Assembly: GCF_000226975.2 (NCBI RefSeq)
Contig: NZ_CP019285.1
Location: 3,720,001-3,784,000 of the forward strand
DNA: 64,000 nt
Reading direction: 5' to 3'
Source: Halobiforma lacisalsi AJ5
GTDB taxonomy: Archaea; Halobacteriota; Halobacteria; Halobacteriales; Natrialbaceae
The notes under the pieces were generated by a model. That model did no database searches and was not told the DNA's origin. It worked only from the letters and a program-made list of their open reading frames with translations. Made by a program: the position numbers and the translations under genes. Positions 32,213-40,531 of this stretch are shown piece after piece; positions within the stretch are counted from its first letter, which is position 1; every line of letters begins with the position of its first letter.

Positions 32213-33364
32213 TTACTCGTTTCGCGGGTTGCTCGGGTGGTAATCGGTGTCGTACTCGCCGGGCTGGTCGTCGACGCGGTCGGGATTGATCCGGCCCGAC
32301 AGCAGCATGAAGTCCACGAGCGTCAGCGCGAGCATCGCCTCGACGACGGGCACGCCCCGGGGCGGCAGAACGGGGTCGTGGCGGCCGATGACCTGCTCCT
32401 CCTTGATCTCGCCCGTCTCCCAGTCGGCGGTCTGCTGGCTCTTGGGGATCGACGTCGGTGCGTGCAGCGTCACCTCGCCGTAGATCGGCTCGCCGCTCGA
32501 GATGCCGCCCTGGATGCCGCCGTGGTCGTTCTCGACGGGGGTCGGGTTACCCTCGTCGTCGAACTCCCAGTCGTCGTTGCGTTCCTTGCCGGTCCACTCT
32601 CGAGCCTCCCGGCCGAGCCCGAACTCGAAGGCCGTCGTCGCCGGCACCGACATCATGGCCTGCCCGAGTCGCGCGGAGAGGGAGTCGAAGCGGGGCGCGC
32701 CCAGCCCCGCCGGGACACCCTGGGCCTCGAAGTAGATCGAGCCGCCGATGGAGTCGCCCTCTTGCTGGTATTCCTCGATCAACTCCTGCATCCGCTCGGC
32801 GGTTTCGGGATGGGCACACCGGACGTCGTTCTCCTCGCTGTGTTCCTTGATCTCCTCGAAGCTCACGTCGGGCGCCTCGACGTTGCCGATCTGGTTCACG
32901 TGGGCCTTGAGTTCGATCCCTTCCCGCTCGAGCAGTTTCTTCGCGATCGCCCCTGCGGCGACCCAGTTGACCGTCTCGCGGGCCGACGAGCGGCCGCCGC
33001 CGCCCCAGTTGCGCGTCCCGAATTTCGCTGAATAGGTGAAGTCGCCGTGACTGGGTCGTGGCGCGGTGATGAAGGGTTCGTACTTCTCCGAACGCGCGTC
33101 CTTGTTCTGGATGACCAGTCCGATCGGCGTTCCCGTGGTGTAACCGTCCTGGATGCCGGACTTGATCGAGACGTCGTCGGGTTCCCCGCGGCTCGTGGTG
33201 ATCATCGACTGGCCCGGCTTGCGCCGATCGAGGTCCCCCTGGATGTCCTCCTCCGAGAGCTCGAGGCCGGCAGGACAGCCCGAGACGGTACAGCCCATCG
33301 CCTCGCCGTGGCTCTCGCCGAACGTGGTCACCTGGAAGAGGCGACCGAAACGGTTGCCGTTCAT
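32213..33364 (-). CDS. aroC: chorismate synthase
   Basis: The 383-residue enzyme makes chorismate from 5-enolpyruvylshikimate-3-phosphate with reduced FMN. Signatures are GRLFQVTTFGESHGEAMGCT at the N-terminus, FTYSAKFGTRNWGGGGRSSA and GISSGEPI. The ATG at 33364 (MNGNRFGRLFQ) gives the usual family start, while eleven upstream codons of the open frame are discarded. It completes the chorismate route together with the shikimate kinase and chorismate mutase genes at 9882-11115, but is unlinked to them. Confidence 0.95.
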   Translation of the reverse strand: MNGNRFGRLFQVTTFGESHGEAMGCTVSGCPAGLELSEEDIQGDLDRRKPGQSMITTSRGEPDDVSIKSGIQDGYTTGTPIGLVIQNKDARSEKYEPFITAPRPSHGDFTYSAKFGTRNWGGGGRSSARETVNWVAAGAIAKKLLEREGIELKAHVNQIGNVEAPDVSFEEIKEHSEENDVRCAHPETAERMQELIEEYQQEGDSIGGSIYFEAQGVPAGLGAPRFDSLSARLGQAMMSVPATTAFEFGLGREAREWTGKERNDDWEFDDEGNPTPVENDHGGIQGGISSGEPIYGEVTLHAPTSIPKSQQTADWETGEIKEEQVIGRHDPVLPPRGVPVVEAMLALTLVDFMLLSGRINPDRVDDQPGEYDTDYHPSNPRNE

Positions 33365-33804
33365 TACCGCCCCCTCGGGGACGGGGACACTTAGCAACCC
33401 AGGATTCCTGCAAGTGCTGGCACGGCAGGAGCTACAGCGCTCCGAGTTCGACCGCCGCGAACGGCACCGGCATCTCGTCGGGGGTGAACCCCTGTGCAGT
33501 CCAACCAGGTCGAGTCTGTCCCGGCCGGAGCCCTACCGGGTTGACAGTTCGCCGTAGCGGCCGACGGGATCACCCAGCCGGCGCCGAACGCAGTCGCTTC
33601 CTTCGCTCGAGTCCCGTGGGCCGAACAGCCGCCGCTCGAGGATCCCTCGCAGGTGAAAATCCGCACTCCCGATCGAGATCGGGCCGCATGCGCCTCACGA
33701 CGGGGTCGGAGGAACCCCCCTCGAGGTCGGCGACGGGACTGGACCGAAAAATCGCACGAACGACGCTGTGCGCAAGCGAGCGTGCCCTGTCGACCCGCCG
33801 GGAG
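33365..33804. other. 440-base region with no intact gene
   Basis: Between aroC and the universal stress gene, only traces of a decayed frame on the minus strand are visible (33430-33666). The rest, including the short A/T-rich start of the aroC promoter, holds no recognised feature. Confidence 0.5.
33430..33666 (-). pseudogene. decayed gene fragment, family not recognised
   Basis: Read in three alternating minus-strand frames, this stretch gives protein-like pieces: FHLRGILERRLFGPRDSSEG, then CVRRRLGDPVGRYGELSTR before a stop, and after a frame change GFTPDEMPVPFAAVELGAL followed by TAG near 33430. The composition (acidic, with GDPVGRYGE and TPDEMPVPF) looks like old coding DNA rather than chance. 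At least two frameshifts and no start codon show that it is dead. I cannot assign a family. Confidence 0.35.
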
Positions 33805-34296
33805 TCAGTCGGACTCCTCGTCGTAGAACTCCTCGTGGGGCTCGAGGACCTCGAGTTTCGGCGGCTCCGCTTGGCGAACGATGAACACGTCGTAGTCCTG
33901 CTCCGACGCGACGTGGACGCCGACGCTGGTCAGCGGCGTCACCACACGGCCGACGTTATCGCTCCCGAGGAAGACCACGCTGGGGTCGTGCTCGCGGGCC
34001 AGTCGCTCGACGTGGTCGGCGATCCGGTCTTCGGGCGGAAACTCCCGGATTCGCTCGTACTCGAACGCCGCGTCGGGGGCTAGCGTGTGGACCCGCTCCC
34101 GGAGCCGACCGATGGTCACCTCGACATTGTAGGGTTCGTCCTCGTCGATCCACCCTTTCTCCCGGGCGTACCGCTTTCGTTCGGGGACGACGGTGACGGT
34201 CGTGATCTCCTGGTCGAGCGCCCGCGCGTACTCGACTGCTCTGACGAGGGCGGCTTCCGCGAGTTCCGATCCGTCGAAGGGGACGACGAACGTCAT
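33805..34296 (-). CDS. universal stress protein (UspA family)
   Basis: This encodes 163 residues of UspA fold starting MTFVVPFDGSELAEAALVRA, with the strand-1 aspartate and a C-terminal VVFLGSDNVGRVVTPLTSVG. The usual ATP-binding G-x2-G-x9-G[ST] is degenerate (GSDNVGRVVTPLTS), so this may be a non-ATP-binding member. An acidic tail (FYDEESD) closes it. The ATG at 34296 is the start of the fold. The gene follows the TIM-barrel gene on the same strand after 68 bases. Its role is probably general stress tolerance; the partner is unknown. Confidence 0.83.
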   Translation of the reverse strand: MTFVVPFDGSELAEAALVRAVEYARALDQEITTVTVVPERKRYAREKGWIDEDEPYNVEVTIGRLRERVHTLAPDAAFEYERIREFPPEDRIADHVERLAREHDPSVVFLGSDNVGRVVTPLTSVGVHVASEQDYDVFIVRQAEPPKLEVLEPHEEFYDEESD

Positions 34297-34364
34297 GCGC
34301 AGGCCTTCGACGGCCTCCGCATTAACACCGCAGGGCGGTTCCCGCTCACCGAGGAGGCAGACGC

Positions 34365-35207
34365 CTATGCGTCGCTCCCCGAGTCGACCGTGAGCGCGGC
34401 CGCCGCACGCTCGGCGGTGTCCCGCAACAGCGGCCGATCGTCGGTGAAGACCTCGACGGCGACGGTTCCCTCGAAGCCCGCGAGGTGGTCGGCGACGATG
34501 CCGTAATCCACCTCCCCCGCGCCGATCGGGAGGTGCGTGTCCCCCCGACTCCGGACGTCGTGGACGTGCAGGTGCGAGACTGACGCGCCGTAGTCCGAGA
34601 GGAACCGGTCGACGCCGTCGTCGCCGTCCTCCATGTAGGCGTGGCCCACGTCGAAGCAGACGGCCGTCTCCGTCTCGCGCGCCAGATCGCCAAGCACCGA
34701 CAGCGGCAGCCCCCGCCGCTGGTGGCCGACGTTTTCGACGACGAGTTCGACGCCGGCCTCGTCGGCAGCCGCTCCGATCGCCTCGAGCTGGTCCCCGAAG
34801 ACCGGTCGCAGATCGGTGTCGTGGGGATTCCGGGCGGTCCCGTGGAGAACGGCCTTCCGCGCGCCGACGGTCCCGGCCCACGAGAGCAGTCGCGAGAGGG
34901 AGTCGATGATCGCGTCGTTGATCTCCGGGACCGGGGTCGCGACGACCTGTTCGAACGGCAGGTGAACGCAGAGATCGGCGTCCGCGTCGGCCAGGAGCGC
35001 CTCGAGTCGGTCCTCGTCGATGTCGTCGGGGACGGTGCCCTCACCGATCGACAGTTCCGCGAAGTCGAAGCCCGAAATCGTGTCCGCCAGCCGCTCGAGC
35101 GAGTCGCCGACGGTGAGTCCGATTTCGGCGTTCGCAGGCAGGTCCATCTGGGTGTCAGCGTCGGAGTCTGGGTTCGGGTCCGAGTCCTGATCCGTATCCG
35201 CGCCCAT
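34365..35207 (-). CDS. sugar-phosphate isomerase/epimerase-like TIM-barrel protein
   Basis: The 280-residue protein has an N-terminal Asp-rich leader (about 1-20) and then an AP-endonuclease-2/xylose-isomerase-like barrel. Diagnostic pieces are GLTVGDSLERLADTI, CVHLPFEQ, ENVGHQRRGLPLSVL, CFDVGHAYMEDG, SHLHVHDVRSRGDTHLPIGA and AVEVFTDDRPLL. These give the metal-ligand Glu, Asp, His and Glu of the family. Substrates are not predictable; relatives include hydroxypyruvate isomerase and inosose dehydratase. A second Met at residue 21 could be the true start. Confidence 0.82.
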   Translation of the reverse strand: MGADTDQDSDPNPDSDADTQMDLPANAEIGLTVGDSLERLADTISGFDFAELSIGEGTVPDDIDEDRLEALLADADADLCVHLPFEQVVATPVPEINDAIIDSLSRLLSWAGTVGARKAVLHGTARNPHDTDLRPVFGDQLEAIGAAADEAGVELVVENVGHQRRGLPLSVLGDLARETETAVCFDVGHAYMEDGDDGVDRFLSDYGASVSHLHVHDVRSRGDTHLPIGAGEVDYGIVADHLAGFEGTVAVEVFTDDRPLLRDTAERAAAALTVDSGSDA

Positions 35208-35386
35208 ACCGACGCACAGGCCGGAAGCCCCATAGCTGTGGTGACGGTTCTCGCCGGCTCGAGCGTCGGGTCATGACTCTCACGCGTAACCGACTCGTCC
35301 GCTCGAGGTCAAACAGCGCCGCGATACTGCCAGCGCACGTGACTGTAGGTGAACCCTTTTTCCCGTCGCCGTGGTAGCGAATCCGG

Positions 35387-35830
35387 ATGGAGGGACTTCG
35401 CTGGGTCACCCTGTCCGAGGAGGAGCGCAACGAGTTCCTGGGCAACGGCGGCACCGGCGTCCTCTCGTTCGGGACGGACGCCGGGGAGTCGCCGGCATCG
35501 CTCCCAGTGTCGTACGGCTACTACGCCGACGCCGGGAACTTCTACTTCAGGCTCTCGTTCCCGCCCGGAACGCGAAAGGAAGAGGCCGTCGACGACCCCG
35601 TCTCGTTCGTCACCTACGGCGAGGTCGACGACGGCTGGCGAAGCGTGATCGCGACCGGCGAACTCGAGGAACTGACCGACGTCGAAGGGGAGTCGGCGGC
35701 GGTCCAGGGGATGTGGGCAGTCCACATCCCCACGGTCGACGTCTTCGACCGCCCGAGGGACGAGATCGACTTCGTCGACTTCCGGCTCGTTCCGGACGAA
35801 CTGACCGGACGGAAGAGCGTGCCCGAATGA
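35387..35830 (+). CDS. pyridoxamine 5'-phosphate oxidase-like FMN-binding protein
   Basis: The 147-residue split-barrel protein starts MEGLRWVTLSEEERNEFLGN. It has GTGVLSFGTDAGESPASLPV, YYADAGNFYFRLSF and VSFVTYGEVDDGWRSVIATG, typical of the haloarchaeal PPOX-like FMN-binding family. The WRSV...GxLEEL motif lies on the dimer interface. These proteins bind FMN, F420 or heme and act as small oxidoreductases or sensors; the substrate is unknown. The gene is divergent from the TIM-barrel gene and ends 87 bases before the IS630-type element. Confidence 0.84.
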   Translation: MEGLRWVTLSEEERNEFLGNGGTGVLSFGTDAGESPASLPVSYGYYADAGNFYFRLSFPPGTRKEEAVDDPVSFVTYGEVDDGWRSVIATGELEELTDVEGESAAVQGMWAVHIPTVDVFDRPRDEIDFVDFRLVPDELTGRKSVPE

Positions 35831-35924
35831 GTGTTCGCCGACCGATTCGAATAGCGATATCGGTCGCGTAGCTGTGGTACGTGTGTCGAAATCGGCCGAA
35901 CGATTATCGTCGCTTAGTGTAGCT

Positions 35925-36655
35925 TCAACCCTGGACTTGCCGGTCTTCTTCGACTTCAATTTCGACCGGGTAGAGCCGGCGTAGCTTGATTCGTGCGTCG
36001 TCGATGGTGAATTGCCAGTCGATGAGTCGGTCAGCCGCGTTCCGATGATCTTGCCACGCAGCGACCTCCGACCGGAGAGTCGCTGCGTGGTAGATTCGAC
36101 GGTCGAGACACTGCCGTTTGAGCACACCCAGTTCGATCTCGGCCATATTCAACCAGCTTCCTTTCTTGGGCGTGTAGTGGAACTCGAATCGATCCAAGTA
36201 CGCTTGAGCTTCATCCGGCGGAAAGAACTGATAGAAGCCGGCAGGATTGTGCGTGTTGAGCTGGTCGACCACCACCCGGATGCAGTCCGCATCCGGGTAG
36301 TGGTCATCTGCGAGTTCAACCATCCGGTCGACGAACTCGGTGGTGCGTCGCCGCTCGGTGACTTCGACGTTCACCCAGCCAGTCAACGGTTCCGTGGCGA
36401 AGTGAATCCGCTGTTTTCCGTTGCGTTCGTAGCGGTGATCGACACGGGCGACCGCTCCCGGTCGCGCCGGGAGCGGGTCGCTCTCGTGGCCACGGAGTGC
36501 TTTGCTGGACTCGTCGAAGCAGATGACTGGACGCGTCTCATCGTACGGTTCGTGGTAGAGGTCGAGAACGTCCTCCATGTGGTAGACGAAGTCAGCGTCA
36601 TTCTCGGCTGGGATCGACCAGTAGTCAGAGAGATGCGGTTTCAGGGTGTTTTTTT
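35925..36655 (-). CDS. IS630-type transposase, C-terminal catalytic part
   Basis: This frame encodes the DDE domain: VICFDESSKALRGHE with the first aspartate, VRVVVDQLNTHNP with the second, and NMAEIELGVLKRQCLD with the glutamate. That order and spacing are those of IS630/Tc1-mariner transposases. Its first ATG is at 36578, but homology continues upstream (TLKPHLSDYWSIPAENDADF) to the A7 run at 36649-36655. The native protein is therefore a fusion with the N-terminal frame. By itself it lacks the DNA-binding domain. Confidence 0.78.
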
Positions 36656-37077
36656 AGACGCTGTCGGACGGTTTCGTGAGAGATCGACTCGAAGTCGATC
36701 TCGTCAAGCGTCACGAGTTCGTCAGCAAGGAGATGGAGCGTCCAGCGAGCGTGTCCTTCCGGGGGTTCGCTACAGGCGAGTCGAATGAGATGGGCTTCAG
36801 CGTGGCCATCCATTTTGACATCGTATTCGCGGTCGGGCTTGCGGCGATGAATCGCCGCGAGCCCTCGGTCACAGTAGGCTTCGCGCGTGTTGGCAACTGT
36901 CTTGGGATGACAGCCGACGTGCTCACTGATTTCTGAATCAGTGAGCCCGTCATCTGCTTTCAGCAGAATCCGTGCTCGGGTGTTATCCTCAGACTTCCGC
37001 TCCCCGGTCGAAATGAACCACTCAAGCGTGTTGCGGTCTTCCTCGGACAGCTCAACGACGTATTTCTTCGCTCCCAT
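36625..37077 (-). CDS. IS630-type transposase, N-terminal DNA-binding part
   Basis: The 150-residue frame starts MGAKKYVVELSEEDRNTLEW and carries two helix-turn-helix units, typified by LTDSEISEHVGCHPKTVANT. It ends in RQRLKKHPETASL. Its last coding bases include seven consecutive A residues (36649-36655 on the opposite strand). Six As would continue in frame into the catalytic part; seven stop after ETASL. This may be a disabling indel or a slippage site that yields some full-length transposase. The pair therefore behaves as one gene of about 370 codons. Confidence 0.8.
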   Translation of the reverse strand: MGAKKYVVELSEEDRNTLEWFISTGERKSEDNTRARILLKADDGLTDSEISEHVGCHPKTVANTREAYCDRGLAAIHRRKPDREYDVKMDGHAEAHLIRLACSEPPEGHARWTLHLLADELVTLDEIDFESISHETVRQRLKKHPETASL

Positions 37078-37156
37078 TCCAGTAGATACGCGTTCAGAGG
37101 AGATAAGCAGGTACGTTCACAGTTGAAGCTACACTTAGTCGCTAGATCGACCTACG

Positions 37157-37678
37157 ATGTGGAACCGCCGCAGATTCGTCGCAACCGCTGGGATGACGGC
37201 GGCGCTCGGCGGCTGTCTCGGAGACGGGAACGGGGACGGAAACGGGAACGGGAACGACGACGGCCAGAACGGGGCGGATACCGACGGTACGAGCGCCGAC
37301 GAAGACGACAACGCCACCGGATACGACACCGGGCTCGACGAACTCGAGGCGTACGATCCGGTCGACCGGACCGGCGAGGACGAAGTGAATATCCGGGTCG
37401 ATCCCGACGGAGAAGGGCGGTTCGAGCCGGATCCGGTCGTGGTCGAACGGCTGGCGACGGTCAAGTGGACGTGGGGTGAACCCGGCTACGAGATTTACCC
37501 GATCGACATCCCCGACCCATGCCGGTGGAGCGGCAACGACACCGGAGCCGCCCACGCCTGGCAGTTCCCGTTCGTCGGCAAGTACGAGATCGGCTGCTCG
37601 AGGCCTGACGGAGACGACTTTACCGGCGTCATGTTCGTCGTCGAGCCCGGGTTCGATCTCGAGTCCGAGTCCGACTAA
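37157..37678 (+). CDS. Tat-exported cupredoxin-like lipoprotein with altered copper site
   Basis: The 173-residue protein starts MWNRRRFVATAGMTAALGGC: a twin-arginine motif (RRRF), a hydrophobic core and a lipobox Cys20. A Gly/Asn/Asp linker leads to a cupredoxin-like domain (about 75-165) with VVVERLATVKWTWGEPGYE and KYEIGCSRPDGDDFTGVMFV. In halocyanins Cys is followed by Pro-His and a His binds copper earlier; here the histidines are absent (CSRPDGDD), with extra Cys in DPCRWSG. Blue-copper function is therefore doubtful. The IS630 element ends 22 bases before the ATG and has probably cut off its promoter. Confidence 0.78.
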   Translation: MWNRRRFVATAGMTAALGGCLGDGNGDGNGNGNDDGQNGADTDGTSADEDDNATGYDTGLDELEAYDPVDRTGEDEVNIRVDPDGEGRFEPDPVVVERLATVKWTWGEPGYEIYPIDIPDPCRWSGNDTGAAHAWQFPFVGKYEIGCSRPDGDDFTGVMFVVEPGFDLESESD

Positions 37679-37770
37679 CCGCCCGCCACCGGATCGGAGC
37701 GATTCGAGAGCGCCGTCTCAGCGCCGTTAAGTGGCCGGAAGGGAAACCGGCTGTCGACCGAACCCGTGTT

Positions 37771-38166
37771 CTACTCCTCTCGAGTCTCTGCCCAGGCGAA
37801 CGCCTCCGTCCGCTCCTCCGTTGTACAGACGTCCAGGTCACCGACGTCGATCCGTCCCCGCAGCGAGAGGGCCTTGGCCCCGTCGGCGACGAGCGCCCAC
37901 CGGTCGACGCCCGCGTCACTCGCCTTCAGGGCGGCACGCTCCCAGACCTCGAAGGCCTCCCTGGTGAACGGTTCCTCGAGTTCGACGACCGTTACGAGCG
38001 TTTCGACGTCGCGCTCGGCGAGCAGGTCCTCGTAGACTGGGTAGGCTTCGGTTTCGAACGCCTCGAGGTCCATCCCCGGACGGAATACCCAGGTCATCAC
38101 GCCCTCTTCGACCTCGACCGTCCAGCCGCTTCCGGAGCGTGCCCGTTTCGAACGAAATTCGCTCAT
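37771..38166 (-). CDS. STAS/SpoIIAA-like domain protein
   Basis: The 131-residue soluble protein starts MSEFRSKRARSGSGWTVEVE. It has strands EEGVMTWVFRPGMDLEAFET and VETLVTVVELEEPFTREAFE, with a helix VWERAALKASDAGVDRWALV, typical of SpoIIAA-like/CRAL-TRIO-related STAS folds in haloarchaea. A C-terminal strand-helix carries one Cys (DLDVCTTEERT). The ATG at 38166 is chosen because the 17 extra upstream codons read a promoter-like A/T-rich stretch. The partner is unknown. Confidence 0.65.
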   Translation of the reverse strand: MSEFRSKRARSGSGWTVEVEEGVMTWVFRPGMDLEAFETEAYPVYEDLLAERDVETLVTVVELEEPFTREAFEVWERAALKASDAGVDRWALVADGAKALSLRGRIDVGDLDVCTTEERTEAFAWAETREE

Positions 38167-38347
38167 CGTACGCCGAAATAGACTGAACACGAATATAGTA
38201 TTTTGTGGTTTTCCCATTACTATGTAACGGAGGGAAACCCATCAGAAAGGGATCCGCTCGGAGTCACCGGTAGCGGTCGAAGCAACGAGCAGGAAACCGA
38301 CAGTAAACGACGGTTACCGATCGAGTATCGGATCGGGAGCTACCCCG

Positions 38348-39388
38348 TCAATCGTCCGCCTGCGCCTCGGCGACGGCAGGGGCATCGCTGCGCGCCTCCC
38401 ACTCGTCGAGCCACTCTTCCGCGTCGAGCGCGGCCATGCTCCCCGTTCCGGCCGACGTGATCGCCTGCCGGTAGTCGGGGTCCATCACGTCACCCGCGGC
38501 GAAGACGCCGTCGACGGTCGTCTCGGTCGTCATCCCCTCGAGCGTCTCGAGGTGGTCCGACTCGGCCAGGTCGATCGGCGTGTCCTCGAGGAACGCGGTG
38601 TTGGGCTCGTGGCCGACGGCGTAGAAGATCCCGCCGACGTCGACCTCCTCGCGGTCGACGTCCGCGCCGTCTCCCAGTTTCTCCGTCGGATAGCCGTCCG
38701 GGTGATGGACCAGCGTCGCCCCCGTAACGCCCTCCTCCTGGGAGCCGCGGATCTCGAGCAGTTCCGTGTTCCAGCGGAACTCGACGTCCTCGTGTTCGCG
38801 GGCACGCTTGGCCATCAGTTCGGAGGCCCGCAGCTCCTCGCGTCGGTGGACGACGGTGACGCTGTCGGCGAACTTCGCGAGGAACAGCGCCTCTTCCATC
38901 GCCGAGTCGCCACCGCCGATCACGAGCACGTCGTCGCCGCGGTGGAACGCGCCGTCGCAGGTCGCACACGTCGAGAGGCCGTAGCCCATCAACTCCTCCT
39001 CGTTCTCAGCGCCGACCCAGCGGGCGCTCGCGCCCGTCGCGACGATCAGCGCTCGCGTTCGAACCACGTCGCCGTTCGAGAGCGCGAGTTCGAACGGCCG
39101 CTCCGCGAGCGTCGCGTCCTCGACCGTCCCGTGGGCGAACTCCGCGCCGAACCGCTCGGCTTGCTCTTTCCCGCGCTGGATCAGTTCCATCCCGCCGACC
39201 CCCTCGGGGAAGCCGAGGAAGTTCTCGACGTCGGTCGTCAGCGTCAACTGGCCGCCCGGTTCGGGGCCCTCGAGCACGAGCGGCTCGAGGTCGGCACGCG
39301 CGGCGTAGACGGCCGCCGAGAGACCCGCGACGCCGGACCCGACGATCACTACGTCCCGAACCTCGGTGGTGTCGCTTGCCTCGTTCAT
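38348..39388 (-). CDS. trxB: thioredoxin-disulfide reductase
   Basis: The 346-residue flavoprotein reduces thioredoxin with NAD(P)H. FAD motif GSGVAGLSAAVYAARADLEP (about 18-37), nucleotide motif VLVIGGGDSAMEEALFLAKF (about 155-174) and the redox pair CATC at residues 141-144 (GLSTCATCDGAF) are intact. C-terminal FAD motif GVFAAGDVMDP follows. Its start overlaps the trxA stop (ATGA), so the reductase is made in step with its substrate. The promoter lies before trxA and carries a TTGT/ACAA palindrome shared with other thiol genes in this window. Confidence 0.94.
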   Translation of the reverse strand: MNEASDTTEVRDVVIVGSGVAGLSAAVYAARADLEPLVLEGPEPGGQLTLTTDVENFLGFPEGVGGMELIQRGKEQAERFGAEFAHGTVEDATLAERPFELALSNGDVVRTRALIVATGASARWVGAENEEELMGYGLSTCATCDGAFHRGDDVLVIGGGDSAMEEALFLAKFADSVTVVHRREELRASELMAKRAREHEDVEFRWNTELLEIRGSQEEGVTGATLVHHPDGYPTEKLGDGADVDREEVDVGGIFYAVGHEPNTAFLEDTPIDLAESDHLETLEGMTTETTVDGVFAAGDVMDPDYRQAITSAGTGSMAALDAEEWLDEWEARSDAPAVAEAQADD

Positions 39389-39744
39389 TCGGTGTACTCG
39401 TCGATCATGTTCCGCAGTCGGTCCGCCGGCAGTGCGCCGACGTGCTGTTCGACCTGGTTGCCTCCCGCGAAAAGCAGGAGGGTCGGAACCCCCCGGACGC
39501 CGTACTCGCCGGCGAGGGGCTGGTTCTCGTCGACGTCGACCTTCGCGATCACGGCGTCGGTCTCGCTCGCCAGCCGCTCGAGGACGGGCTCGAGCATCTG
39601 ACAGGGGCCACACCAGTCGGCGTAGAAGTCCACGAGGACGACGTCGTGTTCGTCGACGACGTCGTCGAGGTGTGCCCCGCCGTCGACGTGGACGGGGTCG
39701 TCCGGAGACGTACCGCTCGATCCGCTGTGTGCATCAGTTGCCAT
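39385..39744 (-). CDS. trxA: thioredoxin
   Basis: The 119-residue thioredoxin starts MATDAHSGSSGTSPDDPVHV, and the active site WCGPC has Cys45 and Cys48 (VDFYADWCGPCQMLEPVL). The cis-proline motif VRGVPTLLLF is present. A short acidic N-terminal extension precedes the fold. It supplies reducing power to disulfides in reductases and peroxidases. It is the first gene of the trxA-trxB operon; TTTAAA at 39770-39775 lies 26 bases before the ATG, so the message is leaderless. The palindrome at 39786-39799 lies just upstream of that box. Confidence 0.95.
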   Translation of the reverse strand: MATDAHSGSSGTSPDDPVHVDGGAHLDDVVDEHDVVLVDFYADWCGPCQMLEPVLERLASETDAVIAKVDVDENQPLAGEYGVRGVPTLLLFAGGNQVEQHVGALPADRLRNMIDEYTE

Positions 39745-39779
39745 CAGTTCCCGATAGGGGTCGGTAGTGTTTAAAGGTT

Positions 39780-39799
39780 TTGTGTGTATTGTACAATAC
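39780..39799. promoter_or_regulatory. TTGT-N9-ACAA site with perfect palindrome before trxA
   Basis: TTGTGTGTATTGTACAA (39780-39796) contains the perfect 14-base palindrome GTATTGTACAATAC at 39786-39799, immediately upstream of the trxA TATA box. Related TTGT/ACAA elements precede both HTH regulator genes, tusA and a second thioredoxin gene. Confidence 0.65.
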
Positions 39800-39830
39800 C
39801 GTATGGTAAAGGGTGGTCCGTCGCCGGCGG

Positions 39831-40181
39831 TCACTCGCCCTCGCTTTCGGCCATCGCTACCGGGTCGGGGTACGCCTCGAGGTCCCGGACCTCGACCGTC
39901 GTCTCCTCGCCCCCGATCTCCTGGTAGTGGCGTCGCTGGATCCACTCCCTGCGCCTGTCGTACCGGATCGCTACGCGTTCCCAGATCTCCTCGTCCCGGT
40001 CGGGGTCGATCCGGATCGAGATCGTCTCGTAGGCCTCGATCCGGTAGTCGCCGTCGGCGTAGCCGGTCACCTCGAGCGTCGTCCGTTCGGGATCGAGCTC
40101 CGCCACGGCGTGCTCGAGGATCCGGTCGGCCAACTCGTCGAGCGTCTCGAGCGAGGGGATTCCGACGCTCTCGTCCGTCAT
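39831..40181 (-). CDS. conserved haloarchaeal protein of unknown function
   Basis: The 116-residue acidic soluble protein starts MTDESVGIPSLETLDELADR. Helix ILEHAVAELDPERTTLEVTG is followed by a beta-rich half (YADGDYRIEAYETISIRIDP, WERVAIRYDRRREWIQRRHY). There are no Cys residues, metal motif or membrane segment. The ATG at 40181 removes a long Arg-rich upstream frame. It is transcribed towards the shared trxA upstream region, ending 32 bases from the trxA operator. I recognise it only as haloarchaeal. Confidence 0.6.
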   Translation of the reverse strand: MTDESVGIPSLETLDELADRILEHAVAELDPERTTLEVTGYADGDYRIEAYETISIRIDPDRDEEIWERVAIRYDRRREWIQRRHYQEIGGEETTVEVRDLEAYPDPVAMAESEGE

Positions 40182-40531
40182 CGTCGTATCGCCGGCCGGA
40201 GTTTCGATCCGGCCGCAGTGACGTGGCCGGGAATCGGCCACGGCGGACCGGATCGGCTGACTGCCCCGCCGCCGGGTCCGAGTCGGTCGTTCGTGAGGGC
40301 GATCCGCTGTACCACGTTCATAGGTACCACTGCACGGAGTTAACCGTTCGCCCGAATCGATGCTCTGGATGCGGTACCGACGGTCGTACCTGATGAGCCG
40401 AATACGAGCCGAATCGTGTCGTCGGGTCGTCTGCCCCTGTCGCCGGAAACCTCGCGAGGAGGTCCCACAAGCGTCACACCGACCCGGATCGGAACGCCGG
40501 CAGGCCGAAGACCCCCCGATAACGGCATCGG
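40182..40531. other. 350-base gap with a strong hairpin
   Basis: No credible gene was seen. CGTGGCCG-GGAAT-CGGCCACG (40222-40242) is a perfect 8-base-arm hairpin. The A/T-richer part near 40320-40345 could hold the promoter of the gene at 39831-40181, which begins at the left edge of this gap. Confidence 0.4.

Larger units (their letters stand above)
35917..37134. mobile_element. IS630-type insertion sequence
   Basis: The ends are perfect 13-base inverted repeats, GTGTAGCTTCAAC (35917-35929) and its complement (37122-37134). TTA flanks the element on both sides; IS630 elements insert at TA. It contains a minus-strand transposase gene in two frames (35925-36655 and 36625-37077). It separates the cupredoxin-like lipoprotein gene at 37157 from the A/T-rich sequence near 35900 that was probably its promoter. 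Confidence 0.85.

Noticed and set aside
36625-36655. Minus-one programmed ribosomal frameshifting at the A-AAA-AAA run
   Set aside because: A minus-one shift gives ACA CCC TGA, a stop two codons on. Only loss of one base or addition of two reaches the catalytic frame, so RNA polymerase slippage or mutation fits better.
40222-40242. A transcription terminator hairpin
   Set aside because: The stem is strong but is not followed by a T run and lies upstream, not downstream, of the nearest minus-strand gene start.
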